From Caballeronia udeis (GTDB lineage: Bacteria > Pseudomonadota > Gammaproteobacteria > Burkholderiales > Burkholderiaceae): a stretch of DNA of 64,000 bases. A model generated the notes under the pieces. The model saw only the letters and a list, made by a program, of their open reading frames with translations. It was not told the DNA's origin and did no database searches. Shown here piece by piece: positions 1 through 8,934 of this stretch. The stretch spans positions 62,001 through 126,000 of the forward strand of contig NZ_FCOK02000020.1 of the NCBI RefSeq assembly GCF_001544555.2, in the 5' to 3' direction. Positions within the stretch are counted from its first letter, which is position 1, and each line of letters begins with the position of its first letter. Position numbers and translations under genes: made by a program.

Positions 1-205
1 CGCGCAAACGCCAAGCGATTCTCCCGCCAGCGTGCCGCAACTCTTGCTCGAAGCCCGCAGCACCGCGGCAAGCGGCACACTGTCCGCCATTCGCTATGTG
101 CAGCGCGTGAACACGGCAGGCGGCGTGATGCCGACAGCTCTCTGCTCAACCGAACATCAGATTGGCAACTCGCCTTACATCGCCAATTACATTTTCTACA
201 AGTAG
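1..205 (+). CDS. DUF3455 family protein, C-terminal part (gene starts before the window)
   Basis: Reading from base 2, about 67 codons are open up to the TAG at 203-205. The translated end contains LLLEARSTAASGTLSAIRYV, then QRVNTAGGVMPTALCS, and closes with SPYIANYIFYK. This is the usual tail of DUF3455 proteins, which end in a Y-x-A-N/T-Y-x-F-Y motif after a QRxxTxGG segment. Family members are small secreted proteins of unknown function. The N-terminus and any signal peptide lie outside the window. The YceI lipoprotein gene follows 57 bp downstream on the same strand, so the two could share a transcript. Confidence 0.75.
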   Translation, partial: AQTPSDSPASVPQLLLEARSTAASGTLSAIRYVQRVNTAGGVMPTALCSTEHQIGNSPYIANYIFYK

Positions 206-262
206 CCTGGGCGAGGGTCACGATGACCGCATCCCGTGCGCCGACTTCTTCAGGGGACAAGC

Positions 263-931
263 ATGCATGACTCCAGATTCCTGCCCGGCCTACGCGCGCT
301 TCGAACGGGTTTGCTCATTGCAGTCGTTGGGTCGATGTCGGCCTGCACCGCACTGAGCGTGGTGACACATTCGGTATCAACCGATGAAGCGAGCGTTCCG
401 GCCGGCCGTTATCAACTCGACGCGCATCACTGGAACGTCAGTTTCGATGTCGATCACTTCAAGTATTCGCGCTTTGTCATGCGCTTCGACAAGACGACCG
501 CGCAGTTGAACTGGGATGCGGCCGGCATGGAGCACAGCACGGTGACGGCGGATATAGACGCAACCAGCCTGGACACCAACGTGCCGCTCCTCGACAAGAT
601 GGTCAAGGGCAACGATATGCTCGACGTCGAGCGTTTTCCGACCATTCATTTCGTTAGCACGGCATTCAGGCGCACAGCGGACAACAAGGGCGAACTGACC
701 GGTGACCTCACCATTCATGGCACGACGCGGCCGGTCACGCTCGCGGTCACGTTCAACGGGCATGCACGGGATCCACTGACCAAGCTGCAGACGCTCGGTT
801 TTTCCGCCGACGGACATTTCAGCCGCGCGCAGTTCGGATTATCGACGTGGTATCCGGCCGTGGGCGACGACGTACATGTGGCGATCCAGGCGGAGTTTGA
901 CGCAGCCACGCCGGAAGCGGCGTCTCAGTGA
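263..931 (+). CDS. YceI family lipoprotein
   Basis: 222 residues. A hydrophobic signal segment (residues 15-25) is followed by a lipobox M-S-A-C at 25-28, so the protein is probably a periplasm-facing lipoprotein. The rest matches the YceI lipocalin-like fold: it opens with AGRYQLDAHHWNVSFDVDHF, then has the DMLDVERFPTIHFVST segment and a GDLTIHGTTRPVTL strand, all hallmarks of the family. YceI proteins bind long isoprenoid or fatty chains; the ligand here cannot be told. An upstream in-frame ATG at 236 exists, but the ATG at 263 has AGGGG at 252-256 in front and gives a proper signal peptide, so it was preferred. Confidence 0.85.
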   Translation: MHDSRFLPGLRALRTGLLIAVVGSMSACTALSVVTHSVSTDEASVPAGRYQLDAHHWNVSFDVDHFKYSRFVMRFDKTTAQLNWDAAGMEHSTVTADIDATSLDTNVPLLDKMVKGNDMLDVERFPTIHFVSTAFRRTADNKGELTGDLTIHGTTRPVTLAVTFNGHARDPLTKLQTLGFSADGHFSRAQFGLSTWYPAVGDDVHVAIQAEFDAATPEAASQ

Positions 932-968
932 TTGGCGGCGTGAGTGCGGGAAGCACGCGCCGGCTGGG

Positions 969-2228
969 TCAATCGAAGGAACGGCCGGACGGATCCCGCA
1001 GCGGAAGTGGCCGGGCTTGTCGTCCGGACATCAGGATGAACCCGACGGACATCAGCGCGCAGACCGCGCCGAGCACGATCGAGGCGGAGTAGCTTTGATA
1101 GACGTCGAAAAGCAGTCCAGCGATGCTTCCGCCCGCCACAGCCGCAATGCCGACCGCAATATAGAGCGCGCCGAGGATCGCACCCAGATTCGCTGTTCCG
1201 AACCAGCTTGCGGTAACAGACGGATAAAGCGATATGCAACCGCCGTTGGCCATGCCGAAGAGGACGGCGAACAGGGCGAGTGAGACGAACGTATGGGCAC
1301 CGAGCCAGAAGATATTCAGGATCGCGAGTGCCAGGGTCAGGTAGACGAGGAGCCGGCGCGCTCCCATGCGGTCCCCTATGCTGCCGAGGAAAAGCCGTCC
1401 CGCCACGTTGCCCACGCCGATCAACCCGATCAGCAGGTTCGACTCGGTAGGTGATATGCCAAGCTGCCGCGCATACGGATTGATGTGCACGATTGCGAGA
1501 AACATACCGACCGAGCCGAGAAAAATTGCCCCGAAGTACCACCAGAAACGCGCGGTCCTCATTGCTTCGGCAAGGCGCACGCCAGACTGTGCCCGAGCGC
1601 GCGCCGCGGTGCCCGTACCGGCTTGGCGGTCCCCATCGGGAAGCCGGCCGAGTTCCTGAGGACTGCTCCTCACCAGCATGGCTGCCAGCACTCCGGCTAC
1701 CGCGATTGCTGCCGCGAAGATGCGCATGGTCGACTCCCAGGAGACGTGCTGCATCAGCAGCCCCGCCGCGGTGGGGCCAACGAAAGTGCCCAGTCCCGTA
1801 CCTGCCAGCGCGATTCCCGAGGCCTTGCTGCGATTTCTCACGAACCAGCGCTGGACTGCCGTCACAGTCGGAACATAGACGAGACCGACACCCAACCCGA
1901 CGAGCGAACAAAAAGACCCGATGAACAGTTGCAGCGACCCTGTCGCAAGACTGCTGGCAAAAAAACCGAGTGCCAGCAGTACGACACCCGCGCTCACCAC
2001 GACCCGGGTCGAGATACGGTCCGCGAGCGAACCGGAAAACACGCCTGTCGTGTAGTAGATGAAAGCCGTCAGCGAGAACACCGACGCCACGGAGAAACGT
2101 CCCGCGTCGAAGTTGGCCTGGATGTGGGAGAAAAATGCGCCGAAGGAGTACGCGGCACCGAAGATAAGCGCGAGCAGCAAATGCGCTGCGAACACCACAT
2201 ACCAGCCCGGGAATATTCTGGTTTTCAT
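969..2228 (-). CDS. MFS transporter, oxalate/formate antiporter-like (OFA) group
   Basis: 419 residues with about 12 hydrophobic segments. The N-terminus (FPGWYVVFAAHLLLALIFG, then AYSFGAFF) and the inner segment GMFLAIVHINPYARQLG with NLLIGLIGVGNVAGRLFLG resemble the OFA-like monocarboxylate branch of the major facilitator family. The substrate is probably a small carboxylate or related anion, not determined. The reading frame extends further upstream, but the ATG at 2228 is preceded by AAAGGAATTGACG and begins a normal MFS N-terminus. It is divergent from the NCS1 permease at 2645; two near-identical putative GntR-type operators lie between them, suggesting shared control. Confidence 0.85.
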   Translation of the reverse strand: MKTRIFPGWYVVFAAHLLLALIFGAAYSFGAFFSHIQANFDAGRFSVASVFSLTAFIYYTTGVFSGSLADRISTRVVVSAGVVLLALGFFASSLATGSLQLFIGSFCSLVGLGVGLVYVPTVTAVQRWFVRNRSKASGIALAGTGLGTFVGPTAAGLLMQHVSWESTMRIFAAAIAVAGVLAAMLVRSSPQELGRLPDGDRQAGTGTAARARAQSGVRLAEAMRTARFWWYFGAIFLGSVGMFLAIVHINPYARQLGISPTESNLLIGLIGVGNVAGRLFLGSIGDRMGARRLLVYLTLALAILNIFWLGAHTFVSLALFAVLFGMANGGCISLYPSVTASWFGTANLGAILGALYIAVGIAAVAGGSIAGLLFDVYQSYSASIVLGAVCALMSVGFILMSGRQARPLPLRDPSGRSFD

Positions 2229-2384
2229 CGTCAATTCCTTTTGACCGGCAGGTGGCGTTGGACAAGCTCGGCGCCCGCGCGCCGCATGGCCTCGATCAGC
2301 CACGGCCGTTCCTCCCGCGATGCACAGCGCAGTCCTGAACATGCTGTGAAAGCATGCATGAAAAAGCGAGTAAAACGACTTTAC

Positions 2385-2396
2385 TTGTCTATACAA
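2385..2396. promoter_or_regulatory. Putative GntR/HutC-type operator, copy 1
   Basis: TTGTCTATACAA is a near-palindrome (TTGT/ACAA arms). HutC/NagR-type GntR regulators bind words of the TTGTATAGACAA kind, of which this is the reverse complement. The same word recurs 108 bp downstream. No GntR gene lies in the window, so the regulator is inferred only from the site. Confidence 0.5.
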
Positions 2397-2492
2397 CAAG
2401 AGTCAATATGATTAATGAATGAATAGAAAGAGAGTTGAATGCTTAGCGGTATGGCTTTACCATTATTGGTATAAATACTTACTCTGACAAAC

Positions 2493-2504
2493 TTGTCTAT
2501 ACAT
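2493..2504. promoter_or_regulatory. Putative GntR/HutC-type operator, copy 2
   Basis: TTGTCTATACAT differs from copy 1 only in the last base. It lies closer to the NCS1 permease start, within the divergent promoter region. Paired spacing suggests one regulator controlling both transporters. Confidence 0.45.
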
Positions 2505-2644
2505 TTTGTCCGTCATATAGTCCGTGCCGGAGTGTCGGGGCACGCGTCCCCCGGCCTCCCGCATCGCACGAAACAAGCGTGCGGTTAAGTGTTCTGAACT
2601 GGCGGCACGCATATGAAGCGGCGCCGCGATCAAGAGGAATCGAT

Positions 2645-4105
2645 ATGTCTGTCCCCACCCGTGACGCCCCTGAACGCGCTCTCGCCGAACGCCGCACGAT
2701 CGACTACATTCCGGACGCCGAGCGCCACGGCAGTCTCGTCAGCCAGTTCACGCTGTGGCTGGCCGCGAATCTTCAGATCACCGCGATCGTGACGGGTGCG
2801 CTTGCCGTGGTGCTCGGTGGAGACGTGTTCTGGTCGCTGGTGGGTTTGGTGATCGGGCAGGTATTCGGCGCAGCGGTGATGGCGCTTCACGGCGCTCAAG
2901 GGCCGCAGCTTGGACTGCCGCAAATGATTTCGAGCCGCGTGCAGTTCGGCGTGTACGGCGCAATGATTCCCATCGCGCTCGTGTGCCTGATGTATGTGGG
3001 CTTCTCGGCCAGCGGCTCGGTGCTGGCGGGTCAGGCCGTCGCACAGTTATTTCATGTGGACGACGCGGTCGGCATTGTGTTGTTTACCGCAGTGATCATT
3101 GCGTTCACGGTGTTCGGGTATCGCGTGATTCATGCGATCGGCCGGATCGCCAGCGTCGTCGGCGTTGTTGCGTTCATCTATATGTTCACGCGCTTGCTCA
3201 TGGGTCACGACATGAGCTTGCTGCTGGCGAATCGTCACTTCACGGTGAGCAGTTTCCTGCTTGCGATGTCGTTGTCCGCTTCCTGGCAAATCGCGTTCGG
3301 TCCCTATGTGGCCGACTACTCCCGCTACCTCCCGCGCTCGACATCCCCAGGCAAGACGTTCTGGGCGATCTTCGCGGGCTCGGCTATTGGCGCGCAGGCA
3401 TCCATGACCTTTGGGGTGTTCGCGGCGGCACTGGCGGGCAAGCAGTTCTCGGGGCACGAGGTGTCGTTTGTCGTTGGGCTGGGTGCAAGCGGCGGGGTCG
3501 CGGCGTTGCTCTATTTCGTCATTGCCTTCGGCAAGGTCACCATCACGACGCTTAACGCCTACGGCAGCGTGATGTCGATCGCGACGGTGGTCAGCGGTTT
3601 GCGTGGCGACAACAAGCTGTCGGGGCGCGGCCGTTTGCTTTACATCCTCGGCATGATCGGCGTGGCGATGGCGCTTGCGCTGGCGGGACGCCATGCGTTC
3701 CTGCATGAGTTCTCGTCGTTCATCCTGTTCCTGCTCGCCTTCTTCACGCCGTGGAGCGCGATCAATCTGGTCGACTACTACTTCATCACCCGCGATCGCT
3801 ATGACGTGCCGGCCCTGTACGACCCGGATGGCCGCTATGGGCGCTGGAACATGACGGGGATCGGCATCTACGTGTTCGGTGTGCTCGTGCAGATGCCGTT
3901 CATTTCCACCGCGTTTTATACGGGTCCGCTCGTTGACCGGCTCGACGGCACGGACATCTCGTGGATCGTTGGCCTCATCGTTCCGGCGGTGCTCTATTTC
4001 CTTGTAGCACGTCGCGGGGCGCGCCATGTGCCGGCGCATCTGATCCTGCCCGCTGATGCAGGTCGTATCGATACACCGATGGACGCGCAAGCCGTGTCGA
4101 GGTAA
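2645..4105 (+). CDS. NCS1 family purine/cytosine permease
   Basis: 486 residues with about 12 membrane segments. The early segment FTLWLAANLQITAIVTGAL, the helix VFGAAVMALHGAQGPQLGLP with QMISSRVQFGVYG, and FGPYVADYSRYLPRSTSP are typical of the nucleobase:cation symporter-1 family (CodB and relatives). The later FFTPWSAINLVDYYFITRDRY also fits. These import purines, pyrimidines, hydantoins or related compounds in the inner membrane. The ATG at 2645 follows AGAGGAA; a longer frame from 2579 lacks such a site. It is convergent with the D-threonine-aldolase-like gene and divergent from the MFS gene. Confidence 0.88.
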   Translation: MSVPTRDAPERALAERRTIDYIPDAERHGSLVSQFTLWLAANLQITAIVTGALAVVLGGDVFWSLVGLVIGQVFGAAVMALHGAQGPQLGLPQMISSRVQFGVYGAMIPIALVCLMYVGFSASGSVLAGQAVAQLFHVDDAVGIVLFTAVIIAFTVFGYRVIHAIGRIASVVGVVAFIYMFTRLLMGHDMSLLLANRHFTVSSFLLAMSLSASWQIAFGPYVADYSRYLPRSTSPGKTFWAIFAGSAIGAQASMTFGVFAAALAGKQFSGHEVSFVVGLGASGGVAALLYFVIAFGKVTITTLNAYGSVMSIATVVSGLRGDNKLSGRGRLLYILGMIGVAMALALAGRHAFLHEFSSFILFLLAFFTPWSAINLVDYYFITRDRYDVPALYDPDGRYGRWNMTGIGIYVFGVLVQMPFISTAFYTGPLVDRLDGTDISWIVGLIVPAVLYFLVARRGARHVPAHLILPADAGRIDTPMDAQAVSR

Positions 4106-4122
4106 CCAGGAGGGCGCCCGAT

Positions 4123-5265
4123 CTACCAGCCGTAAAAGCGGTCCCATACGGCCACTTCCCCATCGTCCGAGCGTGCGTGATAAGCGGGAAATTGCGCACC
4201 CGTCGCGCACGCATGATTCGGCAGGATCAAGAGGCGTGTTCCGACCGGCAGATGCCTGGCGATATCTCTGTCGGGATGATCGACGTTCGCGAGAATGCCG
4301 TGCTCCTGGTTCGCGCCCATGAGCACATAGCCGTCGAGCGGCGCACCGTCCAGGGTGCAGGGTTGCCCGTAACCGTAGTCGTGCGTCTGCTTCGAGGTGC
4401 CCCGGTCGCGGCTCATCGCCATCCAGCCGGCGTCGAGGATAGCCCAGCCTTTGTCGGCCTGATGACCGATAACCGTCGTCAATACGCTCAGCGCAAGATC
4501 GCCGGTCGTGCAGACTCCAACGTTGCACATGACCAGATCGAAGAACACATACACGCCGGCCCGTACCTCCGTTACGCCTTCGAGATGTTGCGCGGCCAAC
4601 GCCGTTGGCGTGGACCCGATGCTCACGACATCGCACGGCAGGCCCGCGTCGCGCAAACGCTCGGCCGCATGCACGCAACCCGCGCGTTCCTGTTCGGCCA
4701 GCGTGGCGAGTGCGTCGGGCGTATTGAGGTCGTAGCTCGAACCGGCATGGGTCATCACGCCACCCAGACGCGCGCCGTGGTGCGTGCCATCGCCATGCAG
4801 CGCCCGCCCGATATCGATCAGGCGAGCTTCATCGGGCTGGACGCCGGAACGATGACCGTCGGTATCTATTTCTATCCACACCTCGAAGGTTTCGCGATGA
4901 TCGTGGCCGAACTCCGCGACGGCAAGCGCTGCCTCCAGGTTATCCACGATCAGTTTGAGATCGCATCCCGCGCGCCGCAGCGCCAGCGCCCGGGGCAGTT
5001 TCGATGCAACCATCCCCACCGCGTACAGGATGTCACTGAAGCCTGCCACGAAAAACTGCTCGGCTTCCTTGAGCGTGGACACCGTGATGCCGCGAGCACC
5101 CGCATCGCGCTGAGCCTGCGCAACCTGCACGCACTTCGACGTCTTCACATGCGGCCGGAACGCAACGCCGAGCGTGTCCATCCGGCTCTGCATGCGTGCG
5201 ATGTTGCGTTGCATGCGCGTCCGGTCGATCAACGCGGCGGGGGTTTCGATCTGATCCAGGATCAT
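4123..5265 (-). CDS. DSD1-family PLP enzyme, D-threonine aldolase-like
   Basis: 380 residues. It is a fold-type III PLP enzyme: the N-terminal alanine-racemase-like barrel carries AFRPHVKTSKC with the probable PLP lysine, and the C-terminal domain has ILDAGWMAMSRDRGT and LPNHACAT. In D-threonine aldolase and D-serine dehydratase-like proteins the H and C of the last motif bind the divalent metal. The reaction is likely cleavage of a D-beta-hydroxy amino acid into glycine plus an aldehyde; 3-hydroxy-D-aspartate aldolase is an alternative. The ATG at 5265 overlaps the stop of the upstream HAD gene (ATGA), so the two are translationally coupled. Confidence 0.85.
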   Translation of the reverse strand: MILDQIETPAALIDRTRMQRNIARMQSRMDTLGVAFRPHVKTSKCVQVAQAQRDAGARGITVSTLKEAEQFFVAGFSDILYAVGMVASKLPRALALRRAGCDLKLIVDNLEAALAVAEFGHDHRETFEVWIEIDTDGHRSGVQPDEARLIDIGRALHGDGTHHGARLGGVMTHAGSSYDLNTPDALATLAEQERAGCVHAAERLRDAGLPCDVVSIGSTPTALAAQHLEGVTEVRAGVYVFFDLVMCNVGVCTTGDLALSVLTTVIGHQADKGWAILDAGWMAMSRDRGTSKQTHDYGYGQPCTLDGAPLDGYVLMGANQEHGILANVDHPDRDIARHLPVGTRLLILPNHACATGAQFPAYHARSDDGEVAVWDRFYGW

Positions 5266-5933
5266 GACGTGGACGTTCCCTTCGATGAGTTGAACCCGCG
5301 CAGCCAAGGCAGCAGCGCGTCGAGCGTGGGTGATTCGATCTCGGGCGCTTGTGCGCCTTCCACGAGCGCCAGGCCCACGCGGTTATGCCAGTATGTGCGC
5401 AAGCCAGTCTTGGCCGTGCCGAACATGTCGTAGCTTGAACCGGCCACGAACGCGGCTTCATTCGCGTTGACCTTCAGGCGGTCGAGCGCCATCTGATACG
5501 GCCGCGGGTCGGGTTTGTAGAAGCCCGCGCTTTCGGCGGTCACGATCACGTCCCAATCGACATCGAACAGGCCGGCGGCCTGCTCGCCGAGACGCTTCGA
5601 GCAGTTGGTCACGATCGCCAGCCGGCAGTGCGGTGCGAGCTTGCGCAGCACTTCCTTCGTGCCGCTCCACGGCGCGAGTTGCAGCCATTGCGCTTCCAGC
5701 GTGCGTGCGGCCGATTCACGCAAGCCGACCTGCACCGCGGCCTGGCGCACCAGTTCTTCGTAGGGAACGTAGGCGCCGCAGCCGTAGGTCAGCGCCAGGT
5801 ATTCCGCGCGCCAGGCGCGGCCGGTGGCTTCGCTGCCGGCCGCCCGGTTCCACAGGCTCCATGAATCGAGCAATGCGGTGAGCAGGTCGAACAGCACTGC
5901 CTTGGGATAAGTTTCAGTAGTTTGATTGAGCAT
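5262..5933 (-). CDS. HAD superfamily hydrolase, haloacid dehalogenase-like
   Basis: 223 residues. Motif I is AVLFDLLTALLDSW with the nucleophilic aspartate; motif II is LAIVTNCSK; motif III covers ESAGFYKPDPRPYQ; motif IV is VAGSSYDMFGTAKTG. The cap region is the small helical type seen in 2-haloacid dehalogenase-like enzymes. Physiological substrates of this group are often phosphorylated or unknown. It is the first gene of a two-gene unit with the D-threonine-aldolase-like enzyme and lies divergent from a LysR regulator, which probably controls it. Confidence 0.82.
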   Translation of the reverse strand: MLNQTTETYPKAVLFDLLTALLDSWSLWNRAAGSEATGRAWRAEYLALTYGCGAYVPYEELVRQAAVQVGLRESAARTLEAQWLQLAPWSGTKEVLRKLAPHCRLAIVTNCSKRLGEQAAGLFDVDWDVIVTAESAGFYKPDPRPYQMALDRLKVNANEAAFVAGSSYDMFGTAKTGLRTYWHNRVGLALVEGAQAPEIESPTLDALLPWLRGFNSSKGTSTS

Positions 5934-6010
5934 GATGGACGTGACTTTACTGACGAAACCCTAAGCTGTGTTTAAATCCAGTCAGATCTATCCTTAAGCA
6001 AAATTGAACG

Positions 6011-6946
6011 ATGGAACTTGCTGACCTGCGGCTCGTCACCATGCTTGCGCGTTCGGAATCACTGAGCGCGGCGGCGCGCGTCCTGAACGTGACGCCGTCG
6101 GCGCTCTCCATGCGGCTCAAGAAGCTCGAGAAAACGCTGGGCGTGACGCTTGCCACGCGTGATGCCCGGCATATGTCGTTGACCGCGGACGGGGCAAGGC
6201 TGGCGCGCGAAGCGCAGGGCTTGCTCAGCGCTATCGAGGCACTTCCCGACACCTTCCGCGAACAGACCGCGCAACTCGCCGGACACATTCGGATTGCCGC
6301 GCCGTTCGGTTTTGGACGCGTGCATATTGCGCCGTTGCTCGCGCGGTTCGCCCGCGCGAACCCGGGGATTCGCCTGCAACTCGACCTGCTGGAAACGCCC
6401 TGGCCGCACAGCCATGCCGCCGATGTCGTGATCCAGATCGGCACGGTGCGCGACTCCTCCTGGAGCGCGCGGCCGTTGCTGGCGAACGAGCGCTGGTTGT
6501 GCGCGAGCCCGGGTTATATCGCGGCACGCGGTTACCCGGGCGAACCCCGCGAGATACTGGAACACGACTGCATCTGTATCCGCGAAAACGATGAAGACGT
6601 GACGCTCTGGCGCGTGCGTCGGCGCAGGTCGGAGGCGGGCAGGAAACTGTCGTCGCCAACCACGCTGCGCGTTACGCCGGCGTTCACCACGAACGACGGC
6701 AGTGTCGCGCGCCGTTGGGCGGAAGAAGGCCTCGGCCTCGTGCTGCGCTCGCAATGGGACGTGGCCGATGCAGTCGCGGCGGGCAAGCTGGTGAGGTTGC
6801 TGAGTGACTGGGATTTCGGCAGCGCGCCGGTGATTGCTCTCGTGCCCACGCGCAAGGGGCGTTCGCTGCGGATCCAGGCGTTGCTGAGTTATCTCGTGGA
6901 GAATCTTGGCGCGGAGGCTGCGGGAGAGAAGACGAAAGGGCGCTGA
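6011..6946 (+). CDS. LysR family transcriptional regulator
   Basis: 311 residues. The N-terminal winged helix-turn-helix is clear: LRLVTMLARSESLSAAARVL then NVTPSALSMRLKKLEKTLGV. The rest is a LysR substrate-binding domain (GHIRIAAPFGFGRVHIAPLL). It is transcribed away from the HAD/D-threonine-aldolase pair across a 77-bp gap, the usual arrangement for a LysR protein and its target. The effector is unknown, but an amino acid or hydroxy-amino acid would fit the neighbour. Confidence 0.9.
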   Translation: MELADLRLVTMLARSESLSAAARVLNVTPSALSMRLKKLEKTLGVTLATRDARHMSLTADGARLAREAQGLLSAIEALPDTFREQTAQLAGHIRIAAPFGFGRVHIAPLLARFARANPGIRLQLDLLETPWPHSHAADVVIQIGTVRDSSWSARPLLANERWLCASPGYIAARGYPGEPREILEHDCICIRENDEDVTLWRVRRRRSEAGRKLSSPTTLRVTPAFTTNDGSVARRWAEEGLGLVLRSQWDVADAVAAGKLVRLLSDWDFGSAPVIALVPTRKGRSLRIQALLSYLVENLGAEAAGEKTKGR

Positions 6947-7049
6947 CGCAGCCGCTTGACGTTCGCGTCATGGCGGACTTTATAATCGAAGGGAATAGAG
7001 ATCAATCATCGCGTGCCGGGTCGGTGGTCACGCTTCAGGGAGTGAGCGC

Positions 7050-8237
7050 ATGAAGTATTCGAACCTCGTCGAGCGCCTGCAAGGCAAGCGCACGGCTGCA
7101 TGGGAAATTCATCATGCCGCGCAGCAGGCTTTGCAGAAAGGCGAGGACGTCATTGTCCTGAGCGTCGGCGATCCGGACTTTGCTACCCCCGAGGTAATTG
7201 TCGATCGCGCCGTGGCGGCGCTGCGCGGCGGCGACACGCATTACGCGGAAGTGATTGGACGCGAGCCGTTGCGGGCCGCTATCGCGCGGGATCATTCGCG
7301 TCAGACCGGCACGAGCGCGGATGCGAGCAATGTGATCGTGGTCGCGGGCGCGCAGAACGGGGTCTTCGCTACGTCCTTGTGCCTGTGCGAAGCCGGCGAC
7401 GAGGTCATCGTGCCCGAGCCGATGTACCTGACCTACGAGGCCAGCGTCCGGGCATCGGGCGCGACGCTGGTGCCTGTGGCCGTTGATCCGCGGAGAGCAT
7501 TTCATCTGGACTGCGCGGCGCTCGAGGCAGCCATTACCCCGCGCACGAAGGCAATCTTCTTCGCCACGCCATGCAATCCGACCGGCGTGGTGATGCCGCG
7601 TGAAGACCTTGAGCGCATTGCTGGATTGGCTCGCAAGCACGATCTCTGGATCGTCGCCGACGAGGTCTATGCGGACCTGACCTTTGAGCGCGAGCACGTG
7701 AGCATTGCTTCGCTGGAAGGCATGGCCGAGCGCACCGTGACTATCGGCAGCCTGTCCAAGTCGCATGCCATGCCCGGTTGGCGCGTGGGCTGGGTGATAG
7801 GACCGAAGACGCTGATCGAGCATCTGGGGCGGCTTGCGCTGTGCATGCTCTACGGCTTGCCGGGTTTCATCCAGGAAGCGGCGGTGACCGCACTCGAGAA
7901 CCGGACGCAGATTGTGGCGGACATGCGCGAGATCTACCGGCGGCGGCGCGACGTCGTGTTCAATCGTCTTCGGGACGTGCCGGGCTTGCATTGTCTGTTG
8001 CCCGAGGCAGGCATGTTCATGATGGTCGATGTGACCGGTACGGGGCTGGATGCCTACAATTTCAGTTGGCAGTTGTTCCGTGCACAAGGTGTTTCAGTAC
8101 TCGATGCAAGCGCGTTCGGCGAGACGGCGAGCGGTTATGTGAGGCTGGGTTTTGTGGTCGATGAAGCACGGCTTGCGCAGGCTTGCGATCGCATTGCCGC
8201 GTTCGTTGGGAGTTTGGTGGGGAAGGCGAAGGGTTGA
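7050..8237 (+). CDS. Class I/II pyridoxal-phosphate aminotransferase
   Basis: 395 residues of fold-type I aspartate aminotransferase type. Visible landmarks are VLSVGDPDFATPE, the PLP-stacking region GAQNGVFATSLCLCEAGDEV, the ATPCNPTGVVM motif, IVADEVYADL, and the PLP lysine in SLSKSHAMPGWRVGWVIG. The amino donor cannot be predicted. CAGGGAG at 7038-7044 serves as ribosome-binding site. It faces an Lrp-family gene convergently and is probably a single-gene unit. Confidence 0.88.
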   Translation: MKYSNLVERLQGKRTAAWEIHHAAQQALQKGEDVIVLSVGDPDFATPEVIVDRAVAALRGGDTHYAEVIGREPLRAAIARDHSRQTGTSADASNVIVVAGAQNGVFATSLCLCEAGDEVIVPEPMYLTYEASVRASGATLVPVAVDPRRAFHLDCAALEAAITPRTKAIFFATPCNPTGVVMPREDLERIAGLARKHDLWIVADEVYADLTFEREHVSIASLEGMAERTVTIGSLSKSHAMPGWRVGWVIGPKTLIEHLGRLALCMLYGLPGFIQEAAVTALENRTQIVADMREIYRRRRDVVFNRLRDVPGLHCLLPEAGMFMMVDVTGTGLDAYNFSWQLFRAQGVSVLDASAFGETASGYVRLGFVVDEARLAQACDRIAAFVGSLVGKAKG

Positions 8238-8289
8238 ACCAGGGGCGGGCGGTGCTGGTGCTGCATGAATGATGCCGCGTCGTGCCGTT

Positions 8290-8781
8290 TTATGCCGACC
8301 CGTCGTCCGGCTCTTCCGGGTCATCAATCGAAATCTTCGTCTCGAACTTCGAGCAGTTCATCGCGAAGTTGCTCTTGAAGTTGCGCACGTTGTTGTTCGA
8401 CGAAAACAACCGGCGCGTGAACGCGTGATAACGCTCCATGGACGCCGAGTTCACGATCAGCAGGAAGTCGAACTCGCCCGACACTTCGTAGCAAGCCATC
8501 ACATCGCCTTCCGCCATCATGCGACGCTCGAACGCGCGCAATAGCGCGTCGTTCTGCTTGTCCAACTCCACCGATACAAATACGGTCAGCGGCCGTCCGA
8601 CCCGCATGCGGTCGACAATAGCGACCTCTTTCAGCAACACGCCGTCCGTCCGCAACTGCGCGATCCGGCGCTGACAGGTCGCAGCCGACGCATTGACCTC
8701 GGTGGCGAGCACGCGTAGCGGCGTAGCCGCATTTTCCTGCAGCAGGTTGAGGATTCGAACGTCCAGCCGGTCAAGTGCCAT
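8290..8781 (-). CDS. Lrp/AsnC family transcriptional regulator
   Basis: 163 residues. An AsnC-type HTH lies at the N-terminus (DRLDVRILNLLQENAATPLR, then NASAATCQRRIAQLRTDGVL) followed by a RAM/ligand-binding domain (MACYEVSGEFDFLLIVN). Such regulators sense amino acids. It is divergent from the M20 hydrolase/diaminopropionate lyase pair across 153 bp of AT-richer DNA, so that operon is the likely target. Confidence 0.9.
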   Translation of the reverse strand: MALDRLDVRILNLLQENAATPLRVLATEVNASAATCQRRIAQLRTDGVLLKEVAIVDRMRVGRPLTVFVSVELDKQNDALLRAFERRMMAEGDVMACYEVSGEFDFLLIVNSASMERYHAFTRRLFSSNNNVRNFKSNFAMNCSKFETKISIDDPEEPDDGSA

Positions 8782-8934
8782 GGGGTGTCCTGGGGTGAAC
8801 GCAGCGGTCGTGAAGTTTAAAGGCCGTAAATAGAATCAATTTATCGAAGATTGCATCTTAAGTGAGATTTTTTCTCATCCACAGGTTCTTATACTGGAGC
8901 ACGACAGGAATCGGGCGGACATGGGGGAAACACA

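Larger units (their letters stand above)
2229..2644. other. Divergent intergenic region between MFS and NCS1 transporter genes
   Basis: 416 bp without a convincing gene. It contains two copies of a TTGTCTATACA word (listed separately) and an AT-rich stretch around 2400-2480 that could hold the promoters for both directions. The NCS1 gene has its ribosome-binding site AGAGGAA at 2632-2638. Confidence 0.6.

Noticed and set aside
925-2265. 446-codon minus-strand frame within the MFS gene
   Set aside because: Same strand but other frame than the MFS transporter; composition is shadow-like.
3047-4678. 543-codon minus-strand frame opposite the NCS1 permease
   Set aside because: Arginine-rich, no domain, and lies antisense to a clearly coding permease and D-threonine-aldolase-like gene; an artefact of high GC.
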